A stretch of DNA of 64,000 bases from Faecalibacterium sp. GTDB taxonomy: Bacteria > Bacillota > Clostridia > Oscillospirales > Ruminococcaceae. The position numbers and the translations under genes were made by a program. The notes below the pieces were generated by a model, which had not been told where the DNA came from, searched no databases, and saw only the letters and a list, made by a program, of their open reading frames with translations. The stretch is taken from positions 1-64,000 of the forward strand of contig JAHHRL010000002.1 in NCBI GenBank assembly GCA_020025825.1, read 5' to 3'. Of the stretch, positions 34,107-41,754 are shown piece by piece; position 1 is the first letter of the stretch; each line of letters begins with the position of its first letter.

Positions 34107-34233
34107 TATAATGAAGAGAAGCACTCTATTTGCAGTACAGTTCCCTGCAATGGGTCTGCGCCCCTGTGTATTTCATATCATTTGGGGCAGCTTTTCTGGA
34201 TTAGAGCGTGCTGTCGCTCTTGCGTTTTTTTGC
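34107..34233 (+). ncRNA. Candidate structured leader RNA with competing terminator, upstream of dnaD
   Basis: A TATAAT at 34107-34112 (poor -35) would start transcription near 34119-34120. From there: P1 5' strand AGCACTCTA (34120-34128), hairpin TTGCAG/CTGCAA, hairpin GCCCC/GGGGC, and P1 3' strand TAGA-gc-GTGCT (34202-34212). The same 3' strand is also the 5' arm of a terminator AGAGCG/CGCTCT (34203-34220) followed by T7. P1 and the terminator therefore exclude one another, the layout of an attenuator or ligand-controlled leader. It matches no riboswitch class I can recall and has no T-box core. dnaD starts 54 bp later. Confidence 0.4.
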
Positions 34234-34286
34234 TCAGCACAGTACAATAAAGAATGATATGTATTTTTACGGAAAGGCCACCATTT

Positions 34287-35198
34287 ATGGATTTCAAACT
34301 GAAAGCTCAAAGCGGAGACTCGATTGCAGTTCCCCGTTTAATTTTTTCCCGTTTAGACAGCGCTGATGAAATCAGTATTCGTGTTGCGCTTTACATTTTG
34401 GCAACCAATGTAACTGACCCCGAACAAATTGCCAGAGATTTAAAACTGCGCAGCACCCGTACTGCCGAAAGTGCCTTATTATGGTGGGCCGGTGCAGGTT
34501 TACTGGAACAAGTAAAACCTGACGCTATTGTGACCGAGTCGACCCCTGCCCCACTTACCTGGTCAGAGATTGCTGCTGCAACACGAACCGACCCCATGAT
34601 TGCAAACCTGATGGAGTGTGCACAAAATGCTTTTGGCCGCCCGCTGAGCCGCACCGAAATGCAAAAGCTGGTACGTCTTTATTTGCAGGACGGCTTTGAC
34701 CCGGAAGTTATCATGCTATGCTTAACCTATTTGGCTGCAAACGAAAAACGCACCATTGGCGCTTTAACGCATGAGCTGAAAAGCTGGCAAAACGAAGGTG
34801 TTGCTACCGGCGAGGACGCAGACAGACACCTGCAAAAACTGGCTTTGCGCCGCCAGCGGGAAGCTTTTGTATGCCAACTGCTTAAAATGGAAACAAGTGC
34901 ACTTACCCTTGGCGAAAAAAAGGCCATCGCACGCTGGTACGAAGAATTTGGATATGACGACACCATGGTCAGCGAAGCTGTGCTGCAAGGCGGCGCAAAC
35001 TCCGACGTATGGTATGTCAACGGCATTTTACGCAAATGGAACGGCAAGGGCTTGCGCACCATACACGAAGTACGTGGCTATGGCAGCAACGATAACAGCA
35101 TTAGCCGTAATATCCGTGTAGACCGTGCACAGCCAAGCGGCAACGACTTTTTGAAAAACGCTATGGAGCGTCCCCGCCGCCTGAAGAGAAAGGACTGA
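34287..35198 (+). CDS. DnaD-family replication initiation protein
   Basis: 303 residues from ATG 34287 (GGAAAGG upstream; the earlier in-frame start at 34254 lies in the leader). The N-terminal winged-helix part covers ~1-90 (SRLDSADEISIRVALYILAT, EQIARDLKLRSTRTAESALL) and two DnaD/DnaB_2-type helical domains follow (MQKLVRLYLQDGFDPEVIML..., KAIARWYEEFGYDDTMVSEA, with YVNGILRKW near 255 the YxxxILxxW signature). It remodels DNA and helps load the helicase at oriC and restart sites. It overlaps the functional unit with the helicase loader 6 bp downstream. Confidence 0.88.
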   Translation: MDFKLKAQSGDSIAVPRLIFSRLDSADEISIRVALYILATNVTDPEQIARDLKLRSTRTAESALLWWAGAGLLEQVKPDAIVTESTPAPLTWSEIAAATRTDPMIANLMECAQNAFGRPLSRTEMQKLVRLYLQDGFDPEVIMLCLTYLAANEKRTIGALTHELKSWQNEGVATGEDADRHLQKLALRRQREAFVCQLLKMETSALTLGEKKAIARWYEEFGYDDTMVSEAVLQGGANSDVWYVNGILRKWNGKGLRTIHEVRGYGSNDNSISRNIRVDRAQPSGNDFLKNAMERPRRLKRKD

Positions 35199-35204
35199 TT
35201 CTGA

Positions 35205-36188
35205 ATGCAAACACACAACGAACTGTATCAGGCTGCTATGCGCATTGTGCAAACTCGCCGCCAGACAGCCCGTGTAAAAGCCGAGGATACACGGCAGATG
35301 GTTTTGGCCGCTGTGCCCGGTTTAGCGCAGGCAGAAGAAGCATTTCGGCAGGCTGGTATTCATGCCGCACTGGTGGGTGCCCGTGGCGGCGATACCAAGC
35401 CGGCACTGGACCACTTGCGTATCTGCAAAGAGCAATGCAACCTGCTGCTGCGCAACAGCGGCCGCAGCCCTGATTGCATGGAGCCCAAGTACATCTGTTC
35501 TATCTGCTGTGATACCGGCATTGCCGAGGGCAAAACCTGTGCCTGTGTACATAAACTAATGCGTAAATTGCGCAGAGAGGAAATCGAGGCAAGCTCCTCC
35601 CTTTCTATTTGCAAATTTGATACGCTGGATTTGCGCTATTATCCCAACAAACCAGACCCCATGACCGGCTGCAACATTCGTCAGCACATGAAGCTATTGC
35701 TGGAAGACTTGCAGGAGTATGCCGCAACTTTTGACCACGACAGCATCAACCTGCTTTTGATTGGCAATGCAGGGCTGGGTAAAACCCACGCTGCACTTGC
35801 AGTTGCAGGCAGTGTATTGGAGCGTGGCTACGATGTTATTTATCTGAGCAGTCCGGAATTTTTCTCCCAGTTGGAAAATGCGCACTTTACCTCCGGCAAT
35901 AATGCCGACGAGTCCGCATTGATGGCAGCTGCCTGCGAAGCCGACCTTTTGATTTTGGACGATTTGGGCACTGAGATGCTATCCGCTTATACCATAAGCG
36001 CATTTTATACCTTATTGAACACCCGTATGTCTGCACGGCGCCCAACCATTTTTACCAGTAATATCATGGACGGTACGATTTTGGAAAAGCGCTACACCGA
36101 AAAAATCGCCAGCCGTTTGGCAGGCAGCTGCGAGCAGTTTGTCTTTTTAGGTGATGACATTCGCCATATAAAAGCGCAGGAGCCGTAA
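35205..36188 (+). CDS. dnaI: DnaC/DnaI-like helicase loader ATPase
   Basis: 327 residues. N-terminal part has a cysteine group (C98-x2-C101-C102, C112-x-C114) like the zinc-binding N-domain of DnaI. The AAA+ core starts near 180: Walker A LLLIGNAGLGKTHAALAV (184-201), Walker B ADLLILDDLGTEM and sensor-1 RRPTIFTSN. DnaI/DnaC loads the replicative helicase. Its place directly after dnaD makes a primosome operon. No strong RBS is evident apart from the end of dnaD; translation is probably coupled. A terminator at 36243-36276 ends the unit. Confidence 0.88.
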   Translation: MQTHNELYQAAMRIVQTRRQTARVKAEDTRQMVLAAVPGLAQAEEAFRQAGIHAALVGARGGDTKPALDHLRICKEQCNLLLRNSGRSPDCMEPKYICSICCDTGIAEGKTCACVHKLMRKLRREEIEASSSLSICKFDTLDLRYYPNKPDPMTGCNIRQHMKLLLEDLQEYAATFDHDSINLLLIGNAGLGKTHAALAVAGSVLERGYDVIYLSSPEFFSQLENAHFTSGNNADESALMAAACEADLLILDDLGTEMLSAYTISAFYTLLNTRMSARRPTIFTSNIMDGTILEKRYTEKIASRLAGSCEQFVFLGDDIRHIKAQEP

Positions 36189-36242
36189 CAAGTTCGATTT
36201 ATAATATCAGAACAACAATTATACCCTATCCAAACTAATAAA

Positions 36243-36284
36243 AAGCAGCATCAAGGCCACAACCTCGATGCTGCTTTTTTATCG
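36243..36284. terminator. Bidirectional terminator between dnaI and the 36294 gene
   Basis: AAAAAGCAGCATC and GATGCTGCTTTTTT pair with short inner stem AGG/CCT, with A and T tracts on the two sides, so it serves both converging genes. Confidence 0.85.
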
Positions 36285-36293
36285 TTTATGCAA

Positions 36294-36725
36294 TTACTGT
36301 TTTTTCAATTCTACAATGCCGCCTTCATTTGTGACGGTAAAACGTGCGTTTTCTCCAAACGAAATCTTGCCTTCAAAGTCAACCGAATACCCAAGCTGGT
36401 TCGAATATCCACACACGCTGGCTACCACATGTTTATCCTTGACAAACAGCAGCTGAACCATGCCCTCGCTTACAGTTTCCTGAATGCTGCGGCTGCTAAA
36501 TCCAATTGTCTTTTCAATTTCCGCCACAGACGTATAAGGGTCAAAGGTATAAACGGCTTCCCATGTAAAAGGAACAACATCATTCCAGTTCACGGTTCCG
36601 GTTTCCAAAGAAGTAATGGATGACTGCAATTTATGATTATTCCAACGCACAATTGGATGGAAAAATGCGATACACAAAACAATAACTACAGCAACAGCAA
36701 GTAAAAAAATCGGCTTTTTCTTCAT
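36294..36725 (-). CDS. Membrane-anchored protein of unknown function
   Basis: 143 residues: KKK, then a single hydrophobic helix (PIFLLAVAVVIVLCIAFF, 5-22) and a ~115-residue extracytoplasmic domain (NWNDVVPFTWEAVYTFDPYT, a following alpha/beta pattern and a beta-rich end FTVTNEGGIVELKK). No lipobox. GGAGG-type RBS upstream. It stands alone between two terminators. Family not recognised. Confidence 0.7.
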   Translation of the reverse strand: MKKKPIFLLAVAVVIVLCIAFFHPIVRWNNHKLQSSITSLETGTVNWNDVVPFTWEAVYTFDPYTSVAEIEKTIGFSSRSIQETVSEGMVQLLFVKDKHVVASVCGYSNQLGYSVDFEGKISFGENARFTVTNEGGIVELKKQ

Positions 36726-36910
36726 TTTCTCTCCTCCTTATACTTTCTCAGCATAGCTGCATTACGGCATTTTGTTTTTTCAAACACTTTGCCCAGACAC
36801 CTTGCTTAGATGATATAAAAAGTATATTGGCAGCTATAACCTTTGTCAACGCACTTTTGCGCTTTTATCGAATAATCATAAATTCGTAAGAATTTCCTAA
36901 GAAATAATGC

Positions 36911-36941
36911 AAAAAAGCGCAGGAATTTCTTCCTGCGCTTT
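36911..36941. terminator. Terminator after prfB
   Basis: AAAGCGCAGGAA/TTCCTGCGCTTT around TTTC with flanking A and T tracts. It ends prfB on the minus strand. The stretch 36726-36910 otherwise contains the upstream region of the 36294 gene. Confidence 0.85.
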
Positions 36942-36957
36942 GCGTTTTTCGGGGGGA

Positions 36958-38079
36958 TTATTCTTCGGTCAACTCACCACGAGATGCTGCCTTTAAATAT
37001 GCAAAAATGAAGCCGTCCAAGTCGCCGTCCATAACAGCGTCCACGTTGCCGGTTTCAAAGTTGGTGCGGTGGTCCTTTACCATGGTATAAGGCATAAAGA
37101 CATAGCTGCGAATCTGATGACCCCAAGCAATCTCGTTCTGTACGCCCTTAATATCGTCGATTTTGTCCATGTGCTGCTGGCGGGCAATCTGGTACAGCTT
37201 TGCTTCCAGCATACGCATAGCGTAATCACGGTTCTGGAACTGAGAACGCTCCGTCTGGCAGTTAACAACAACACCGGTGGGCTTGTGAATCAAACGAACC
37301 GCACTGGAAGTTTTGTTAACGTGCTGGCCGCCGGCACCGGATGCACGGTAAACCTGCATCTCAATGTCATCGGGGCGAATATCCACGTGAATAGAATCGT
37401 CCAGCTCCGGCATAACTTCCAGAGAAGCAAAGCTTGTCTGGCGGCGTGCCTGAGAGTCAAACGGGCTGACACGGACCAAACGGTGGACACCGTTTTCGCT
37501 TTTCAGCAAGCCGTAAGCATTGGTACCTTTAATCATAATAGAAGCACTCTTCATGCCCGCTTCATCACCATCTTGGTAGTCCATAACTTCCGTAGTCATG
37601 TCGTGTGCATCTGCCCACTTGTTGTACATACGGAACAGCATCTCGGCCCAGTCCTGTGCCTCTGTTCCGCCGGTACCTGCATGGAAGGTCAAAATTGCGT
37701 TGCAGTGGTCGTACTCACCATTCAGCATAGTAACCAACTGCAACTCGTCAATTGCCTTTTCTACATGATTTACAGCCTCTTCGCCTTCCGGTACCAGAGA
37801 GGGGTCGTTCTCCTCCTCCAGCATCAGCAGCATTGTTTCTGCATCATCATACATTCCACGCAGGCGCTCAAAACGGGTCAGCTTGTTTTTCAAGTCACCC
37901 ATTTCGTCAAAAACCTTTTTGCTGGCGTCCATATCATCATAGAAGCCGGGCATGGACATCTTGTGTTCCAGCTCCTGCAAACGCTTTTTGCTCTGCTCAA
38001 TTGCCAAAGCATCTTCCAGGTCGGCTACAGCAGTACGGAAGCCGCCCAGTTTAAATTTCAACTCATCTACTGTAATCAT
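36958..38079 (-). CDS. prfB: Peptide chain release factor 2
   Basis: 373 residues. SPF (205-207) is the RF2 stop-reading tripeptide for UGA/UAA and GGQ (250-252) the peptidyl-tRNA hydrolysis motif. The gene is continuous from ATG 38079 with GAGAGG upstream: there is no in-frame UGA near codon 25, so the programmed +1 frameshift that regulates prfB in many bacteria is absent here. Promoter at 38129-38157. Confidence 0.95.
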   Translation of the reverse strand: MITVDELKFKLGGFRTAVADLEDALAIEQSKKRLQELEHKMSMPGFYDDMDASKKVFDEMGDLKNKLTRFERLRGMYDDAETMLLMLEEENDPSLVPEGEEAVNHVEKAIDELQLVTMLNGEYDHCNAILTFHAGTGGTEAQDWAEMLFRMYNKWADAHDMTTEVMDYQDGDEAGMKSASIMIKGTNAYGLLKSENGVHRLVRVSPFDSQARRQTSFASLEVMPELDDSIHVDIRPDDIEMQVYRASGAGGQHVNKTSSAVRLIHKPTGVVVNCQTERSQFQNRDYAMRMLEAKLYQIARQQHMDKIDDIKGVQNEIAWGHQIRSYVFMPYTMVKDHRTNFETGNVDAVMDGDLDGFIFAYLKAASRGELTEE

Positions 38080-38128
38080 AGAAACCTCTCGCTACGAAAA
38101 TACATAGTATATACACAGATACTTAATT

Positions 38129-38157
38129 AGTATACCTAATTTATATGATAAAGTAAA
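38129..38157 (-). promoter_or_regulatory. Promoter candidate for prfB
   Basis: Minus strand TTTACT (38157-38152), 17 bp, TATACT (38134-38129). The start would lie near 38122, 43 bases before the ATG. The intergenic stretch 38080-38259 also has to hold the promoter for the plus-strand gene at 38260, for which only weak matches are seen. Confidence 0.5.
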
Positions 38158-38259
38158 GATATATCGCAGAAAAGGTCTGCGAACATTGCTTTTTTCCTTG
38201 GATTGATGTACAATGTTGTATATTCATGTAAATATCGTGTATAGTTATGGAGGATATTT

Positions 38260-39198
38260 ATGTACGATTTCACGGGTCAAAACTGCCCGATTTGTAAGCG
38301 TCCCCTGTCCGCAGATGCAGACATTGTTGTCTGCCCGATTTGCGGCGCCCCCTACCATCGCAGCTGCTACGAAGTGCGTGGTGCTTGTGCTTACGAGGAT
38401 AAGCACTCCGAAGGTTTCGAGTGGAAACCTGCTCAGCTGCACACCGAAGCTGCACCGGCAGAAAATCGTCCCACTGCTGCTGAAAACCCTGCCCCAAACG
38501 CAGCGAGCCAAAATGGCCAGCCTGCAAAGGACCGTCTGGATTTTGACTACAGCCAGCTGTACGGGAACTCCTACACACCGCCGGAGAGCTCCTCGCAAGC
38601 TACAGACGGCTATGCGCCTGCCATCGACCCGAACAGTACGGTGGAGGGCATCCCCGTTTCGGATTGGAGCGCATTTCTTGGCAAGTCCCACTACATCTAT
38701 TTAATGTTATTTAAGCAGATGGAACTTTTGCATCGCCGTGCAGCGGTCAGCTTTAGCGCAACCCTGTTTGGACCTTTCTATTTTATCTATCGTAAGGCAT
38801 GGAAACCTGCCATCACCTTTACCTTACTGGAGCTGATTACCAGTATCCCATCTATTTTGTATATTCTCTGCCTGAGCGAAAGCCCTTTCACTACGGGAAT
38901 CAGCGCCGATTTTGTATATCGCCTTTCCGCAGCTGCGGGTGTGCTGAATTTCGCCTTTGTTATTCTTCGTGGTCTGTACGGATTCCACTTTTACAAAAAT
39001 TCCTGTATTTCTAAGATACAGCAAATTCGTGCCCAATACCCCGATGATACCAAACGTGAGTATGTATTGCGAGCACAAGGCGGAACAAGCTGGCCGGCTG
39101 TGTTTGGTCTTGCCGCATTCTGGTTTATCCTGATGTTTGTAATTGTTCAGTTATTTGCCGGTCCCAATCTGGCAGCAGTATATTCTCAGCTTGTTTAA
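38260..39198 (+). CDS. RING/FYVE-like zinc finger plus DUF2628 membrane protein
   Basis: 312 residues in three parts. Residues 9-48 hold CPICKRPLSADADIVVCPIC and GAPYHRSCYEVRG, a prokaryotic RING-finger-type zinc site. Residues ~50-130 are a low-complexity alanine/proline/glutamate linker. Residues ~150-312 are a DUF2628-type region with four or five membrane helices (ATLFGPFYFIYRKAWKPAIT and others). ATGGAGG precedes the ATG. The family is common in Clostridia and its role is unknown; a zinc-stabilised adaptor on a membrane domain is plausible. Confidence 0.8.
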   Translation: MYDFTGQNCPICKRPLSADADIVVCPICGAPYHRSCYEVRGACAYEDKHSEGFEWKPAQLHTEAAPAENRPTAAENPAPNAASQNGQPAKDRLDFDYSQLYGNSYTPPESSSQATDGYAPAIDPNSTVEGIPVSDWSAFLGKSHYIYLMLFKQMELLHRRAAVSFSATLFGPFYFIYRKAWKPAITFTLLELITSIPSILYILCLSESPFTTGISADFVYRLSAAAGVLNFAFVILRGLYGFHFYKNSCISKIQQIRAQYPDDTKREYVLRAQGGTSWPAVFGLAAFWFILMFVIVQLFAGPNLAAVYSQLV

Positions 39199-39235
39199 TA
39201 AAAAAGCTGTATAAATGCTATAAGGAGTGTCTTTT

Positions 39236-40108
39236 ATGAAAATCACAAAGGCTGTTATTCCCGCCGCTGGTTTAGGCACACGTGTTCTCCCCGCTACCAA
39301 AGCCATGCCGAAAGGTATGTTGCCCATTGTTGATAAGCCTGCTATTCAGTATCTGGTTGAGGAGGCTGTTCAATCCGGTTGTACCGATATCCTGATTGTT
39401 TTGGGTCGCAACCAGTCTTTGATTGAAGACCATTTTGACCGTTGCCCTGAGTTGGAAGAAAAGCTGCGCAATCCCGGTAAAGAAAAAATGCTGGAGGAAT
39501 GCTTGGGCATCGCTAATCTGGCTAACATCTACTTTGTACGCCAGAAGGAAACCTTAGGCTTAGGCCATGCCGTTGCCACTGCAAAGGCATTTACCGGCGA
39601 CGACCCGTTCCTGGTTATTTACGGTGACGACGTTATCATTGGCGAGGACCCCGTTTGTGCCCAGTTGATTCGTGCTTACGAGGAATTTGGCCGTCCGGTT
39701 GTTGGTGTTAACGCTGTGCCTTGGGAGGATGTTTCCCGCTATTGCAGCCTAAAGACTACCCCCCTGCATGACAACTTGTTCTTTGTTGACGACATGATTG
39801 AAAAGCCCAAGAAGGGTCAGGAGTTCAGCAACTACTCCATTTTGGGCCGTGTGCTGCTTACTAAGGAGATTTACGATATTCTGTCTACCCTGCCCCGTGG
39901 CGCAGGCGGCGAGTATCAGCTGACTGACGCTATGGCTGAGTATGCTCGTACTCGTGGCGGCATGACAGCAGTTGACTTTGTTGGCAAGCACTACGACATG
40001 GGCAACAAGCTCTGCGTGGTAGAGGCTCAGGTGGAAATGGCTCTGAAGCATCCTGAAATCGGCGAGGCTTTCCGTGCTTATCTGAAAGAGTTCTGCAAGA
40101 CACTGTAA
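39236..40108 (+). CDS. galU: UTP-glucose-1-phosphate uridylyltransferase
   Basis: 290 residues from ATG 39236, with AAGGAG 9 bases upstream. GLGTRVLPATKAMPKGMLP (12-30) is the nucleotide-binding loop, and GDDVIIGEDP (~131) with EKP (~186) and GKHYDMGN (~250) complete the GalU signature. The product UDP-glucose feeds capsule and glycolipid synthesis, including the locus at the left of the window. It ends 10 bp before a terminator that also contains the next promoter. Confidence 0.95.
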   Translation: MKITKAVIPAAGLGTRVLPATKAMPKGMLPIVDKPAIQYLVEEAVQSGCTDILIVLGRNQSLIEDHFDRCPELEEKLRNPGKEKMLEECLGIANLANIYFVRQKETLGLGHAVATAKAFTGDDPFLVIYGDDVIIGEDPVCAQLIRAYEEFGRPVVGVNAVPWEDVSRYCSLKTTPLHDNLFFVDDMIEKPKKGQEFSNYSILGRVLLTKEIYDILSTLPRGAGGEYQLTDAMAEYARTRGGMTAVDFVGKHYDMGNKLCVVEAQVEMALKHPEIGEAFRAYLKEFCKTL

Positions 40109-40125
40109 GCTACAAAAAAATTACA

Positions 40126-40173
40126 AAAAGCAGCGATTCGGCACGATTTTCGTGTTGACATCGCTGCTTTTTT
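40126..40173 (+). terminator. galU terminator
   Basis: AAAAAGCAGCGAT pairs with ATCGCTGCTTTTTT, with an inner CACGA/TCGTG hairpin. Its 3' arm and T tract fill the spacer of the rpsF promoter (see 40155-40183). Confidence 0.9.
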
Positions 40174-40183
40174 CTGTTATACT
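40155..40183 (+). promoter_or_regulatory. rpsF-ssb-rpsR promoter nested in the galU terminator
   Basis: TTGACA (40155-40160), 17-bp spacer, TATACT (40178-40183): close to consensus. The spacer is the 3' arm plus T tract of the galU terminator. Transcription would start near 40190 and leave an 88-nt leader. Confidence 0.8.
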
Positions 40184-40189
40184 GTTTAA

Positions 40190-40262
40190 GCGTCCGCAAG
40201 GGCGTTTGTGATGTACAATCACAATCCTTGGCCATCCGGATTGGGTGGCCCTAAAGTCCAAA
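40190..40262 (+). ncRNA. Ribosomal S6:S18 leader-like element
   Basis: The leader has a perfect 7-bp hairpin TTGTGAT/ATCACAA (40206-40224) followed by GGCCATCCGGATTGGGTGGCC (stem GGCCA/TGGCC with CCG and GGG across the internal loop). A CCG-containing helix just before rpsF is the hallmark of the S6:S18 autoregulatory leader, where the S6-S18 complex binds. The call is by motif and location; a covariance model search would settle it. Confidence 0.55.
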
Positions 40263-40277
40263 AGGAGGTGCTACAAA

Positions 40278-40562
40278 ATGGCAAAGTACGAAACCATGCT
40301 GATTACCAGCTGTGTCGACGAGGAGGCTATGAACGCTGTCAACGCAAAGTTCAAGGCTCTGATCGAGGCTAACGGTACCATCGATTCCATTGAGGAGTGG
40401 GGCAAAAAGCGTTTGGCTTACCCCATCAACGACGAGGAAGAGGGCTTCTACACTGTGATCAACTTCACCAGTGCTCCCGAGTTCCCCGCTGAGCTGGATC
40501 GTGTGTACAAGATCACCGATGGCGTTCTGCGTTCTTTGATCGTTGCAAAGGAAGAGGCTTAA
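40278..40562 (+). CDS. rpsF: Ribosomal protein bS6
   Basis: 94 residues from ATG 40278, starting MAKYETMLITSC with the family core IEEWGKKRLAYPINDEEEGF. AAAGGAGG 11 bases upstream. An earlier in-frame start within the leader is rejected because it precedes the RBS. First gene of the rpsF-ssb-rpsR operon; bS6 binds the central domain of 16S rRNA with bS18. Confidence 0.95.
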   Translation: MAKYETMLITSCVDEEAMNAVNAKFKALIEANGTIDSIEEWGKKRLAYPINDEEEGFYTVINFTSAPEFPAELDRVYKITDGVLRSLIVAKEEA

Positions 40563-40586
40563 GTTTACGCTTAGGAGGCTGAAGAT

Positions 40587-41066
40587 ATGCTGAATGTTGT
40601 AGCTATTATGGGTCGCCTCGTTGCTGACCCCACCCTGCGTCAGACTCAGACCGGCCGTAAGGTCGCCAGTTTCCGCGTCGCCTGTGATCGCAGCCGCCGC
40701 GATGCAAACGGTCAGATGCAGGCCGATTTCTTCGATGTAGTTTGCTGGGAGGCCAGCGCAGACTTCGTCTGCAAGTACTTCCAGAAGGGTTCCCTGATTG
40801 CCATTGATGGCCGTCTGCAGAGCCGCAATTACACCGACAAGAACGGCAACAATCGCACAGCCATCGAAATCGTTGCAACCAACATCAATTTCGCAGGTCC
40901 CAAATCCACGAATAGCGGCAATAACAACTATAACAATTATGCCGCGCCTGCATCTAACGGGTACAATGCTCCCCATGCTAACGCCATGGAAGCAGCTCCC
41001 AGCTACTCTGCTGGCAGCAATGATGATTTCGCTGTCATTGAAGACAACGACGATCTGCCCTTCTGA
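40587..41066 (+). CDS. ssb: Single-stranded DNA-binding protein
   Basis: 159 residues. OB fold over 1-110 (VVAIMGRLVADPTLRQTQTG, FFDVVCWEASADFVCKYFQK) then a flexible asparagine/alanine-rich linker and the acidic tip DNDDLPF that recruits partner proteins. TTAGGAGG before the ATG. Classic place between rpsF and rpsR. Confidence 0.96.
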   Translation: MLNVVAIMGRLVADPTLRQTQTGRKVASFRVACDRSRRDANGQMQADFFDVVCWEASADFVCKYFQKGSLIAIDGRLQSRNYTDKNGNNRTAIEIVATNINFAGPKSTNSGNNNYNNYAAPASNGYNAPHANAMEAAPSYSAGSNDDFAVIEDNDDLPF

Positions 41067-41098
41067 TGCAGTACATTCTATCAAGGAGGTAATAAGCA

Positions 41099-41356
41099 AT
41101 GGCTTTTGAAAGAACCGAAGGCAGCCGTCCCGCACGCCCCATGCGTCGTGGCCGTAAGAAGGTCTGCAGCTTCTGTGTCGACAAGGTTGACACTATCGAT
41201 TACAAGGATGTTACTCGTCTGCGTAAGTACGTTTCTGAGCGCTCTAAGATTATTCCCCGCCGTGTTACCGGCACTTGCGCTTTCCATCAGCGTGCACTGA
41301 CCGTCGCTATCAAGCGCGCTCGTCACGTTGCTCTGATGCCCTACATCAGCGACTAA
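41099..41356 (+). CDS. rpsR: Ribosomal protein bS18, zinc-binding (C+) form
   Basis: 85 residues. Core DYKDVTRLRKYVSERSKIIP and RRVTGTCAFHQ are standard. C23-x2-C26 and C60-x2-H63 form a likely zinc site, so this is the C+ form. AAGGAGG before the ATG. Ends the operon; terminator at 41412-41457. Cells with a zinc-dependent S18 sometimes carry a zinc-free copy elsewhere, not seen here. Confidence 0.95.
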   Translation: MAFERTEGSRPARPMRRGRKKVCSFCVDKVDTIDYKDVTRLRKYVSERSKIIPRRVTGTCAFHQRALTVAIKRARHVALMPYISD

Positions 41357-41411
41357 TCGCTAAGTCATCCATTCTTTAAATCATCACCATATAAATCATC
41401 AGCAATCAGCA

Positions 41412-41457
41412 AGCAACATAAATTTCTCTTGGCCGGGAAGTTTATGTTGCTTTTTTT
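41412..41457 (+). terminator. rpsR operon terminator
   Basis: 11-12-bp stem AGCAACATAAA/TTTATGTTGCT with a 17-19-nt loop and T7. Confidence 0.88.
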
Positions 41458-41700
41458 GTTTGCCTTATTTTCAAGTAGCAACCTTTCATAGATTACCTAT
41501 CATCCCTATAGATTTTACCGAGCTGAAAAATCTACGCATCCCCACTATCTAGGTATATCTAATACTCTGTAAGCAGCCTTATAAAAATACTTCAAATACT
41601 TCTCTTCGATTCATTTAAGCTGTGTCTTTCTGCCACACAAGGTAGCAGAAAGATTTATTTCCGGTTGTTCTCCCCTCCCCTGCTTTTCATTTTGATAAAC

Positions 41701-41743
41701 AAAAAGGTCGGTGCATCCCTTAACGGAACACACCGACCTTTTA
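41701..41743 (-). terminator. pnp terminator
   Basis: AAGGTCGGTG/CACCGACCTT, T-rich on the minus-strand exit (TTTTTGTTTATC). Lies 12 bp after the pnp stop. Confidence 0.88.
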
Positions 41744-41754
41744 CTTATTTAGAA

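Larger units (their letters stand above)
41357..41754. other. Convergent intergenic region rpsR/pnp
   Basis: Contains two terminators: plus-strand 41412-41457 (AAGCAACATAAA/TTTATGTTGCTTTTTTT) for rpsR and 41701-41743 (AAAAAGGTCGGTG/CACCGACCTTTT) for pnp on the minus strand. Between them is a further small inverted repeat TTTCTGC/GCAGAAA (41627-41633 and 41645-41651) but no coding frame. Confidence 0.85.

Noticed and set aside
34107..34233. 6S RNA, T-box or known riboswitch
   Set aside because: Too short and branched for 6S RNA, no T-box core, no conserved core of a riboswitch class I recall; kept as an unclassified leader.
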